Source: Tetradesmus obliquus
Taxonomy: Eukaryota; Chlorophyta; Chlorophyceae; Sphaeropleales; Scenedesmaceae
Direction of reading: 5' to 3'
NCBI GenBank assembly: GCA_030272155.1
Contig: CP126200.1
Location: 310,001 to 374,000 of the forward strand
DNA length: 64,000 nucleotides
Made by a program: the position numbers and the translations under genes. The notes below the pieces were generated by a model, which was given only the letters and a program-made list of their open reading frames with translations, was not told the DNA's origin and ran no database searches. Numbering within the stretch: the stretch's first letter is position 1; every line of letters begins with the position of its first letter. Positions 1-11,596 of the stretch are shown here, one piece after another.

Positions 1-137
1 GAACACAAGACACATTCGTACGGGCAAATCTCTATCAATCCCTGTCATTTCTCTCAATGTGTACTCAGGGGCACACGCCTTGGCTTGTGAACTGTGGCCA
101 ACGTTACGAAGACGCTACAGGTCGGAAAGTTTCTCAC

Positions 138-495
138 CATGGCAGGTTGCTCCCAGCTGTGCCAGGCAGGGGCAGGGAAAGGTTGCCTGACACTGGGGCC
201 CACCCGCAGCAGCTGCCTCCATGCTGCTGCGCACGGTAAGGATGGTGCACTCAGCGCACGCTGCATGCTTGCAGGGATGCGCACGATGCCAGAACACCAC
301 TTCATCACTGGGTGTAGCACAAACAGGGCAGGCAGCTGGAAGGGCAGGCTCAGCCGTCACACGCCTACAGGCATGCTCCTCAGTAAATGGTTTGCTGCAC
401 CGGCTGCAGTACGTGCCTGCGCAGAACGAGCAGCAGACAATGCCCCGTCTGGCCTCATAGAACACCTCTGTGGACCGGCATGCTGGACATCTGAC
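138..495 (-). CDS. RING/IBR-type zinc-finger protein, one internal exon (partial gene)
   Basis: This exon runs from an acceptor (CAG, complement of 496-498) to a GTGAGA donor whose first G is at 137. It enters in phase 0 and leaves in phase 1. The roughly 119 residues are Cys-rich. A first cluster has CPAC, then CCSFC and CSRC, resembling an IBR or degenerate RING. A second has CPVC, then CKHAACAEC and FPCPC, a C3HC4-like RING. The second cluster has the same spacing style (CPVC...C-x-H-x2-C-x2-C...FP-x-HC or FPCPC) as the RING of the divergent gene starting at 1111, so the two may be related. RING/IBR proteins usually act as E3 ubiquitin ligases, but that role is inferred. The rest of the 3' side lies beyond the left edge. 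Upstream exons were not found between 496 and 1110; a short ATG exon near 720-760 does not match in phase. Confidence 0.6.
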
Positions 496-1110
496 CTGCA
501 AAAGTGACTTAGATTGTTAGGAAAATGTACAGTCTGTTCTATAGTGTGGAGTGCGTAGCGTGGCTGTTACGCACCATGGTGTTGTCCATGGTGGAGTGGT
601 GTTGACAAAGCAGAGGGAGCCCCCCTGCATGGATTCGGTTTGTTGAATGAAGCGTTAGCTAAAAAAGCAACTTTATAGCAGCACTTTACTATAGTCTAGT
701 GTCTTGTCCGCGGGACGTATGAATTGCTCACTGAGACTCCGAGTGGCAGTTGTTGACTAACATGTGTTAGCAGTCAAACGCCAAGGCCAACAGCGGCAGC
801 CGACGCCAGCCCAAACGCAGTGGCTGTTCAGCGTAGTTCAGCTAATGGCGAAGGTTTGATTGTTGAACATTGGGATGTTACTCTGAGACTGCCGACTCAA
901 CTCCCATCACCTACGCTACAGCGTAGCTACAGCCACGTAGCCTGAGTTCACCTCGAAAGGCAGGGGCTAGCACGCAAAGACGGGTTGCGACAACAGAAGC
1001 TTACCAATTCTTCTAGTCTCGCGCTCTCTTGGCGGGCAATCATCGTTGAGCAAAGTGCTGTGAACAGACAGCTGGACAGCAGACGTGCCCATTGCACATG
1101 CAGCGTGGAC
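496..1110. promoter_or_regulatory. Intergenic region between two divergent RING-type genes
   Basis: No convincing coding exon is visible here. It lies between the minus-strand RING exon ending at 495 and the plus-strand sushi-RING gene starting at 1111, so it probably holds the 5' exon(s) of the former and the promoter and leader of the latter. No clear TATA box was recognised. Confidence 0.35.
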
Positions 1111-4100
1111 ATGAACGTCAGGGCCAAGTTCTCTCTAGCTGTGGCCAATTCAATTTTAAGTGTGGTGTGTGCCCTGTCTGTGACAGCGCACAGCACCAAA
1201 GAACCAGTCAGACTGCAAGGCAGCAACACAACAGCAGGAGCGGCCCTGCGCAGGGAAAGCAGCGGAAGTGCTACTGCCATTGCTGGCAACACTAGCTTCA
1301 GCAACGCAGCTGGTGAGAGCTACACACGCTTATATCACGTAGCAGTAATATTGACTGAATCTGTTGGCCTGTGAGAGCCACTGCCATGTGTAGGCTGCTT
1401 GCAACTGGGGCATTTTGCAGGGGTGGCGCACCAAAGATGTGACCTGCAGCTGGCGATCATGCCACCATTAGGCAGCAACCACTGCATGCTTGCAACATGC
1501 CCTTGAAGCTTGTGTTGTTTTGCACGTGCTGGGTCCCACTGCACTTTGCGCACTCACTGGTGACAGAGTGTGCATAACAGTGCAGTAGCCACGACAGAAC
1601 TGCAGTGCTACAACCCCCTTGATGTACCGGCAATACCTGCTGCTGTTGTTACGCAGGTACGACTCACCGCTTGGCAACTCGGGGCTACCCCTATCCTGAC
1701 TGCCAGCAAGCACCACAGGATGCACTATCAAATGGTTACTGGCCAGCCTCCTGCAAGGGCGCTTACACGGGCGATACCTGCTATGGCAGCTGCTACCCGG
1801 GCTATTCTGGCAATCCTACTGCTACATGCTATTACTATGGGTGGATATATTACGATGCAGGACCCGGACGCGAGTGCATCTCAAACGCTAGAGACACATG
1901 TAGGTGTAAGTGGACTTCTGCCAGGACTGCTTGCGTGGTTGCCACCAGCAAATGCTGGTGGTTCAGGTTCTTTTCTGTTGGCCATGCTAGCATCACCAGG
2001 ACAACATAGGATGCGGTGTATATTCAACTTCAAGGAGTGCCTGTGTCATCAATTAAGCAGTGGCTCTGCTTGCTGTCAAGCGACATAACTTGCAGCCCGC
2101 ACAAAGTTTGTAACCTGCCTACGCAGCTGAACATGCTCCAACAGTAGTTGCCGCTGACTATTCATCTTGCAGTTTGTGAGGAACGAGCTCTTCCACCATC
2201 ACCAAAGGGAGGGCAATGGGGAACATACTGCCAGGCATTGGCAAGTGGCAACACATGCCAGGGCACCTGTGGGACAGGCTACACTGGCAGCTTCCAGTCC
2301 ACCTGCAGCTCTGGCAGATGGGGTGGTGTGACAGGAACATGCACAGCCCTCGGTGAGTGCTGCGACCAATTCAACTGCAATAAATATTGTTGCCACTGGC
2401 GCCAGATATTATGTGAAACAGCAGTGCTCAAACAGTCAATGCCTATAATAAAACATGTTTGTTGGTATGCTCAATTCAGCACGTGATGCACCGTTCTGTG
2501 TGGCCCCGTTCTGTGTGGCATCTTGCCATCTGTGCAGCTTGCAAGTATGGCAGCCTGCCAACACTACCAACTGGCGGACAGAAATGGGACAGTACCTGCA
2601 GTGGTGTCAGCACGGGCTTCACTTGCAACGGTCTGTGCAGTCCAGATTATGTTGGAGGCTTCCAAACCACTTGCAACTCAGGCAGCTGGGGTGTGGTGAC
2701 TGGAACCTGCACTTCCACACGTAGGTGCTGACAAGCAAGTGCAGTTATGGACATGGCGAACACAAATGAGAGCCCTACACTAGCACCCTGGGCAGTCAGC
2801 ATTGGGGTTGCGCCGTTTGAGACAGCCCTAGCAGTGTTGCATATTGTCAGACGTCTAGGCCTTAGCCCCGCTGACCTGTACTGCGCTTGTACCTGCGCTG
2901 GCTGTTTTGCAGTTTGTGAGCTGCAGAAGCTGCCAACACCACCAACCGGAGGAAACTGGAGCACGTACTGTTATGCATCCAAGAGCAGCACATGCACAGG
3001 CTCCTGCGGACCTGGCTACAGCGGCATTTTTCAATCCACTTGCAATGCAGGCAGTTGGAGTGGCATGACTGGAACCTGTGATGCAGCGGGTGAGTGCTAC
3101 AGCTGGTTCAAATCTTATCATTCACCATTGGCTTTCCCCTTTGCTTTGCAGCAGAAGCTGATGCAGGGGTACATGGTCTAAATCAGCCTCATCCGCATCA
3201 GCCTTTCAGGACTGCACGACCAGCAGCAGTCACACCGCATGCATGTGCTGCCAACAGAAAGGCTAGCAGCTGATGCAACCTTTGCTTAAACAGGTGCAGC
3301 CGGGTGCTTCAATACCAACAGCATGCTGCCATTGTTACTGCTGTTTATCTCCTTACATGTTTTGAATGGGTGTGGCACCGGGATGAAGTACAGGATATGA
3401 GGAACCGCGGCAAAGTTTGCTGAGTATGTAGTGCAGTTTGCCACAAAAGGCATAACAGAGAGGCAGTAGTAACATGTGGGTCCAGTCAACGTTGATGTAT
3501 TGTGCATCTGCAGATAACATATATATGCGCTGCTGCTGCTGCGCTGCCCTTCCATACTGTCGATAACTGCTGCTGAAGGTTGTACAAGTGCTCCGCCTTA
3601 CATTGTGGATCATGGGACTTGGCCCACTGCATGCGCTGGGGCATCGAATGGAAGCACTTGTGTCAGTACATGTGCCAGGGGATTCACAGGCATGCCATCT
3701 TCCATATGCAACCTCGGCAAGTGGAGTGATGTGGCTGGGCAATGCGGCCCTCGAGGTGAGTGGGCACTCCAGGCCGTCCCGAATGGTTTTTGCAATTGGA
3801 TGTTGATGCAGTATGCTTGCATTCATTGTAGCGCATGTTGTGCAGGCAAAGCACGCTTGCAGTGTGCTTGCTGTTGCACGGCGCGAGGACACCCTTCTGT
3901 TTATGTCTCCTGAGACTTCTGCTGCCATGTAGTGTACGTACCGTGCCTTGACCCAGCTGGGTTGAGCACGTACCTGTTACACCTTCATGCATTTTCCCTG
4001 CTACCCACTTGCGTCACCTACCTTGCTAGAACAGAGTGCAGCATCAAATGTCACACGTGCAGCATGCCCTTATGAGATGTGCTGCTTCTTGTTGCCCTAA

Positions 4101-6768
4101 AACTTGTCAGTCGCCGCTGTATGCATGTACAGACTGCTCCGGTTTCCCCTCTCAAGCATTGGGGCACTGGTCCTGGCCTGCCTCCTGCCGCCTGATGGCG
4201 AATGGCAGCAGCTGTGTGGGTCTGTGTTACACTGGCTATGCCGGAACCCCATACGCTACCTGCACCATGGGGACATGGGGCAACTTCAGTGGCGACTGCA
4301 CACCTGGTAGGTTGGCTGCACTCTTTCTACCATACTTGTGTGCATAACGCTATCGCTTGTTGACCTGCACAGTATGTGCATGTTGGCTCAAGCCACTCAA
4401 AGAACATTTGGGTGGCACCGCTACAGTAAGTTGAGGTGATGAAACAGTGGGGACCTGCTGCCAACAGGATGATGCCTTATGCCTGCAGAGCCGCTGTTGG
4501 CAATTATGCGCCTCTGCCGTGTCCCACACCAATTCCTGCAATGTCTCCAGTCTTAGTCACCTGGTGGCACTGTTTGCAGATCCCTCCTGGGTTCAGCCAG
4601 CAGTGAACGTCAGTGCTGATGCTGTGGACCACAAGAGAGCATCACTCAAGGCCATGCTGACGTACCACACCCGATCACAAGATGCATGCCCAAAGGCTAT
4701 GGCAGATGCACTGGTGGAAGCTGCAACAGCTGCATTTGCTGCGCAACCAGGCGTGGATTCGCCTACAGTGCAGACAACAGCTACCTGCAGTGCCACCGCG
4801 ACGACAACTGCAGCATCCACCATGCGTATCACTGGTGCAGAAGTGCTGCTCAATGGGTCCTCCAGCATCCGCAAGTCACGGACAGTGAGTTGTCTTACTC
4901 CACCTTGTCGCATCTCCGGCCTCTACTGGGAATGCCCACGCTTTTTGCAACGCCAATAGAACTGCAGCTGTACTTTGGCATACTGAATGAAGTTACAATT
5001 GCCAATGTTGTCATCATGGCAGTGCTGATAGCGCTGCACAGCCTGTAGTGCGAGCTAGTGGCCGCAGCAACTGTTTGCTTACATCTTTCTGTCGCTGACC
5101 TCCCTGCAGCTCATGCAATCATACTGTGGAGCTAATGGATGCAGCAACATCGTCTCAATTCAGGCAACAGCAGAAGCAACACAGGCTGATTACGCCCGAC
5201 TGGCAATCAACAATGTGGTGCAGGCAGTGAACAGGGACCCCTGCGCCATCAATGCATGTGTCATGGTTGCCCAGGCTTGCACTGCCTGTGAGGTTGTCAA
5301 TGCAACAGCCAACAGCGACACGAGCTCTGCAGAACCACCAAAGCGTGCCTTCAGCACTGCGATTGTTGCTGCAGTCATCAGTGCCACAGCAGCTGTCCTG
5401 CTCCTTGTTGCCTATCTGGAACGAGCCCGCTGCCGGAGTGCGATTACTCGTCTTACCAGGCGCCTATACAGGGTCACTGAACCTGTTTGCACCAATGTGA
5501 GTTGGCCTGCTTTACTTGTTCACAGCTGCAGCTGCTTACACTCTGACTGTAACACACCACGAGCAAGCCTTTGCAGCTGGAACCCAGCATGTGTTGAGTG
5601 CCTTCATACCGCTTGGCCTGGCATATCAGGAATAATGTTCTTGCACTTTTTTCACAGGCACCAGCCCCGCCAGCACCAGCCCTGCCAGCACCAGCCCTGC
5701 CAGCACCAGTGGTACTGGCAGCCCCGCTAGCACCAGCCCCGCCAGCACCAGCCCGGCGAAGACACCTGGTCCTGGCAGCCCCGCCAGCACCACCCCCGCG
5801 TGTGGCAGCCCCGCCAGCACCACCCCCGCGTGTGGCAGCCCCGCCAGCACCACCCCTGTGTGCGGCACACCCCGCGCCACCTCCATTTGCTTGCCCAGTC
5901 TGCACTGAGGTAGGCCAACCATGCAATGTTTCCATTCACCACCATGGTCCAATGCAAGGTCTGTGCTTTGCAATCAAGTAGGGCACAGTTGATGTCCGTT
6001 TGCTGATGTCACAGCTATTGAGCGTCGGCAACCAGGCGACACCCACGACTCCTTTATTGCAGTGACTCATATTACAAGGCCATCTTGGGGACTGCAACGC
6101 GCCAGGCGCCTTACAAATCGTGGCTTTCACTGCATGCACTGCGTTCCTGTTTGCAGGCATCCACGTTTACAGTGCGCTTTGACGGCTGTGTCCATGCTGT
6201 GTGCGGGGCGTGTGCCGTGCGGCGTGTGCGTGACCAGCTGGAGGAGGCAGCACCTGAGAGGTTCCCTATCCACTGCATGGGACAGTACGGCTGCATCGGC
6301 CGCCTGACAGATGTGGAGCAGCTGGCTGCTGGGCGTGCTTCAGCAGACAGCCTTGGTGGCGGGCAGCCCCTGACAGCCAGGGAGGTGGAGAGGTACCAGA
6401 ACCAGTGCAGGCTGGCACAGCAGCGCAGGCAGCAGCAGGACGAGGAGCAGAATGCAGCAGCTTTTAGTGCACTGGGGTACAAGCCCTGCCCCTGGTGCGG
6501 CATCATGACAGTGCACTACAAGGGCCATGCTTGCCATCACATCAAGCCTGGCGGCGGCTGCCCGGGCTGCCACGAGCACTGGTGCTTTGACTGTGGGCAG
6601 CGTTCTGGGGCGCAAGGTCGCTGGGTCAAGGTATGCAACTGCCCAGCCTGCTGCGTTGGAACGTGCAGCTGCCCCATCTGCCCAAACTGCAGGCCTGGGC
6701 AGCCCTGTGGGGCCTGTGAGCCACCTGGAACAGAGGATGGCAGATGCCCAGCGTGCATCCCAATTTAA
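1111..6768 (+). CDS. Type I membrane protein: six sushi-like modules, TM helix, Pro-rich tail, RING/RBR-like E3 domain
   Basis: Exons: 1111-1312, 1657-1905, 2173-2352, 2538-2720, 2913-3089, 3579-3755, 4133-4306, 4580-4884, 5110-5496, 5658-5909, 6157-6768. They total 2898 nt (965 aa) with consistent phases. Residues 1-27 look like a signal peptide. Residues 68-447 are six sushi/CCP-like modules, one per exon, all flanked by phase-1 introns; most have six Cys with a GY-x-G and a Trp before the last Cys. Residues 448-629 are an unrecognised Cys-containing stalk. Residues 630-652 are a hydrophobic helix followed by Arg-rich sequence, so the C-terminus is cytoplasmic. Residues 679-750 are PAPA/PPAP tandem repeats. 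From about 755, CPVC...CVHAVCGAC...FPIHC forms a RING split by the last intron; a later CPWC...HACHH...CHEHWCFDC segment resembles RBR RING2, with a Cys at the catalytic position. Ligand and E3 activity are inferred. The acceptor of exon 6 is AAG rather than CAG and is the least certain junction. Confidence 0.75.
5663..5866 (+). repeat. Coding 15/30-bp tandem repeats (Pro/Ala-rich linker)
   Basis: Units of the type GCCCCGCCAGCACCA, plus a longer unit containing GTGGCAGCCCCGCC, recur in frame. They encode PAPxPPAP and APPAPPPRVA repeats in the cytoplasmic linker of the sushi-RING protein. Some minus-strand frames are also open through this tract; they are shadows. Confidence 0.8.
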
Positions 6769-7869
6769 ATATGTGTTGTGCTGGAATCCAACAAGCGGAA
6801 GGGGTGAAGCAGGTCTTAATGGGTTGGCGTCACAATGTGGCAGCAGTTACAACTGCTGTGTGCAGGGCCAGTGCCGGGTGGCATCGCAAGTAGTTCCTTA
6901 GATATTGCCGCGCCCCTGTCTGCCCAACTACTCACTTCAGGGGGATTGTAGCGATTCTAATCAACATCCATCTGTGTGGTGCAGACGGCCCTTTGCATGG
7001 CCCATGTATAGTAGAGACTGGTGATGCCTTGCACAGACAACGAGTCACGGACGGTAGATCTGAACAGCCACGAGTAGGTTGCACAGAAACCTGACATGAT
7101 TGTCAAGGGCCCTTGAGGTCCTTACCCCCTAGACCATGGAGATGCTAAAGGCGCATTCTTTGGGAAGCTGATGATGTAAAGCGTAAGTGAGGCTGTGCAA
7201 GCATGCCCCAGCACGTCGATCCATCCAGATCCTGCATGGTGTTGGCTTGGCTCCGTTTCAGTAGATCATACTGCCATTACTGCTGGTAGTACGTGTCACA
7301 CGTGCAGTGCACGACGGCGAGGTGAGGCCTAGCAGCGTGCAAACACAGGCCCAAAGCCACATCTGTAAGGAATTTCAAGTAACACACAGCACTTGAGCGT
7401 GCTCTGGCAGCACGCTGTTTTTTTTATCGCACTTGAGCGCTTGATGATCAGCTCAGAACTGCTAGCCGCGCACCATCGCTGCGACAGCGACTGCCGCCTG
7501 TCCCTGTGGCCACAAGAAGCTGCAGTGGCATATCAGTGACACCAACCGGTCCACAGCTCAGCTGCGGCGGGGTCACGTTCACCTTCTGCATGCTGTAGCC
7601 CGGTGTTCTGGTCAGCACCACTGCCAGAACGTCAAAAATTGATCAGAACCGTGCTGTTAACGGCTAGATTGGTGGCAAGCTTCGTTTGTAGCGTGATCTG
7701 ATGATAAGCAGCACACTCCACACCGCAGAGGAGCTCTGCCATGCTGTGCGCTCTGCCATGCTGTGGCCACACCCTACACTAATCACTACTGGTGCTGGCA
7801 GCAGTTGATGCGCTACAGGCCCACCACAGCATTTACTTCAATAGTCTCAGCCTCAAGTAAACACCCGGT
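6769..7869. other. Intergenic region between convergent genes, with TGTAA sites
   Basis: This 1.1-kb stretch separates the stop of the sushi-RING gene (6766-6768) from the stop of the minus-strand OPR gene (7870-7872). It holds TGTAA at 7175-7179 and 7364-7368, candidate poly(A) signals for the plus gene. It also holds a hairpin followed by a T-run at 7396-7425. No coding exon is supported. Confidence 0.5.
7396..7425 (+). other. Perfect 8-bp hairpin followed by T8
   Basis: AGCGTGCT (7396-7403) and AGCACGCT (7409-7416) form a perfect stem around a 5-nt loop, followed after one G by eight T. A T-run of this kind can stop RNA polymerase III, but no small-RNA gene was recognised upstream. Confidence 0.35.
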
Positions 7870-10800
7870 TCACGCCATTGCTGCCCTTGCCTGCCCAGGG
7901 GCGCCACCCTCGCCAGCACTGCTGCTGCCGCTGCCTGCTGCTGCCCCTATACTAGGCAGCACCAGCACCGGCCCATTGCCATCTCCCCTGGCTGCTGCCC
8001 TCAGCGCCTTCTTGCGCCGCCCCTTGCTGTTGCCAACAGCAGCACCCTTCCGCTGCTGCTGCTGCGCCACCTCCGCCACAAACTCACTCGCAGCCACCAG
8101 CTGCCGCTGCTGCTGCAGGCCGCCGCCGGCAGCAGCCGCACGGTGCGCAGCAACCGCCGCCGCAGCTGTCGCTGCGCGCTGCTGCTGCGCCGCCAGCGCC
8201 GCAGCGGCCTGCTGCCGTGCTGCCTCAGCAGCAGCCACCTCCGCCTCCCGTGCTGCCTTCTGCTGCTCAAATTGCCGCTGCAGCTGCTGCAGCAGAGGCT
8301 CAGGCACGCGCCGCTGCGCAGCACGCATTGCCTCAACCGCATCCCGCGCCTGCTGCAGCGGCAGCTGCCACCCTGCCGCCGCTGCTGCGCGCTCCCACGC
8401 CCCCCACTGCATCTCACTCGGCCGGAACCCAATCGTCACTGCGCCCCACATACCATCTGCCAGCAGCGCTGGGCTTAACTCTGACAAATTGCCCCAGTAT
8501 TGCGCCGCAAAGTCAGCTGCCCACTTGTCGCTGGGAAGCTGGCAGCTCTGGCTGAGCCGCGCTGCCGCCCACAGCAGGCTGGCTGCAGCAGGGGCATCAA
8601 ATTCGGTGACACGCGAGTGTGTGACGGCCAGTAGGTGCACCAGCCACCACACGGCCGGCTTGTAGCCCTGCTGCGCCAGGCAGCGCAGCGTCTCTGCGAG
8701 CTGGGGCGCTGTCAGGGAGGTGGCCACCAGGCGGATGCACTGCAGGGCAGAAAGAGAAGGGAGCACGAACCAAGATGAGTTGGTCATGATTGAAGTTGTA
8801 GATCAGGTGCTGCATGGAGGTGGCTACCAGGCGGATGCACTGCGGGGGCCAGGCCAGGAGGAAGACAGGCAGCAGAAAAGAGGGAAGAGCAACATCAAAG
8901 GTGAATTGGTGAACCGTCAATTCAGCTGTAAGATGCTGTCAGGGAGGTGGCCACCAGGCGGATGCACTGCAAGAGGAGGCCAGGAGGAGGGCGGGTGGGG
9001 TGGGAGAAAAAGAGGCAAAAGCAAGGGTGAGTCGGCGACAGGTGCTCGTCAGCTCCAATGTTGCATCTACCGCAGCTTATACTGAGACCACAACATCATG
9101 GCAGTGCTGCAAATCGGCCATGACACCACCCCTCCATCGCTACTCCCTACTCCCATTACAGCCATCTGCTGCAGCCACTCACGTATGCGTAGTTCTTCAC
9201 GAACAGCGGCCCCGGGTTGTGCTGCGTGGCCGCCAGCACGCTGAGCAGCTGCGCAATGCCCGCCACTGGCGCGTGCTGCAGCCCGCCCTGCACCAGCTGC
9301 AGCACCAGGTGGTCCACAGTGGCAGGCTGGGGGGTCACCCCGCACGCGCTGAAGCACTCCAGCAGCGTCACCACCTGCGGCAGCAGCAGCAGAGGCCACA
9401 AGCAGCCGACCAGCAATCAATATTACACTGGAGAAATCACACGGCTTGCCTCATACTGCTGCAAGGAGGGAAGCTGCTCACACATTTCACGGTCAGCAGC
9501 AGCGCAGCTGGGCAGCAGACATGCAGCTGCGTGCGAACGCTGTGCTGAATAAATTCGCCATAGACTCCAGCCAACATGGCACCGCATTAGATCAATGCAA
9601 GCTTGCAGACACACGCGCACACCGATGCACGCTCCTCGCACCTGCTTGGGGTGCAGGCTGCGGCTGTTGAGCAGGCTGCAGTAGCGCTCCCACCACTTGG
9701 CCCACAGCCGCGCACGCTTCGCACCGCCAGCACCAGCTCCACCCGCCACTGCCACTGCTGCTGCTGCTGCTGCATCCCCTCCAGCCGCATCCTCTGCACC
9801 CCCTGCACTGCTCGCCACATCAACACTTGCTGCACTGCTGCTGTTGTTGTTACCATTCGGAACACTGTTCGGCCTGTAGCCGAACTTGGCCAGTGCCTGG
9901 CCCAGCATGACTGCCTCTGCTGCCTCAGCATGGCCCAGCTTGGGCAAGCTGGCTGCCAGCAGCTCCTCCACCCAGGCTGCAGTTGGGGAGTGGCCGCAGC
10001 TGGCCAGGCCCCAGGCGCAGGTGGCCAGCACGTGCACGTTGGCCTTCCACAGCCGGCTCTCAAGGTGGGCCGCAACCTGCAGGAAAAGAGTGCAGCAGAA
10101 CACATGCAAATGATCACATGCAAGTGGCAGCATCACAGGCAGGCACACCAGTATGCACGCACACACGTGCATGTGCGATATGTTCACCAGAGGTGGACGC
10201 TAGCATGCTTGTTTCAAAACGTCTGCGACCCGCACGTATGCGCACGGAAAATTACGCACCTGCTGCGTCCAGGCAGGCCCTGGCCTGTAGCCCAGGCGCC
10301 CCAGTGCCCCCAGCACGCTGGCCAGCGCAGGCAGCCCACAGCTGGCCCCAGTTGCGGCGGCAGCACAGGAACACACCCCAACAGACAGCAACTCTCTTGC
10401 TGAAAAACACAGGCGCACACAGATGCACGAGTGCACAGCAAGCTCAAGGCCTGCATAGCCCTGCCAGCCTTGCCGTTTGTATCACAGCCAGCCGCAGTCA
10501 AGCCCACCTGCTGCGTCCAGGCAGGCCCTGGCCTGTAGCCCAGGCGCCCCAGTGCCCCCAGCACGCTGGCCAGCGCAGGCAGCCCAAAGCTGGGCAGCTT
10601 GCCCGCAACTTCTGACAGGAACTCAGCCAGGAAGTCACCCGCCATGAGCCGCCGCATGCTGCTGAAGGCGCACAGCGCAGTGGCCAGGTCCTGCAGCAGC
10701 CGAGGAGCAGCAGCAGCAGCAGCAGCAGCAGAGTGAGCTTACAATAGCTGGGTCACACAGGCATGCTGCTGAAGGCGCACAGCGCGGTGGCCAGGTCCTG

Positions 10801-11523
10801 CAAGCATGCAAAAAAGCAGCAGCACAGTGAGCTACCAGTTAAAAATTGCAGAGGCATACTGCTGACGGCTTGCTGCACGGCGGCCAGGCTCAGCAGGAGA
10901 ACCTCCAACACCTGCCCGCAGCACCCACCTGGCCACCAGACAGCCGCAGCTACCTGTGCACCTGTGCGTAGAGGGCGCGCAACCTAAAATTAAAAACAGC
11001 AGGAGTGGTGCGACGGACTGCTGTACAGTCTGGGCCCCACCTGGTCGTCAAACAGCGGCAGGTTGCTGTACACCTCTGCGTAGAAGGCGCGCATTCAAAA
11101 CAACCAACTGGCCTGTCTGTGTCAGCACAGAAACTGAACCCCCACCTGGTCATCAAACAATGCCAGCTTGCTGTGAATCTCGGCGTAGAAGGCGCCTGCT
11201 CAACACAATTGGTTGTGTCTGGCTGTTGCACGAGCAGCCCAAAAGAAAACGTGACCCCCACCTGGTCGTTGAAGAGCGGCAGCTTGGTGTACACCTCTGC
11301 TTGGAAGAGCTCCGCTTGGAAAGCGCACAACCCTAATCCCTAAAGATCCGACAGCTGCCACCCACCTGGTCATCAAACAGCGGCAGCTTGCTGTACACCT
11401 CTGCGTAGAAGGCGCGCATGAAGGCCGGCTCAGGCTCGTACTTGAGCGCGCTGAAGCCGCCCATCAGCGCAGCAAGATGGATGGAGTCCAGGGACGACAG
11501 CTTGGGCTGGCAGCAGCAGCGGC

Positions 11524-11596
<73 letters not shown>

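Noticed and set aside
4686-5048. Alternative Cys-rich frame in the sushi gene stalk exon
   Set aside because: It is open and Cys-rich, but only the other frame matches the phase-1 entry and the phase-0 exit to exon 9.
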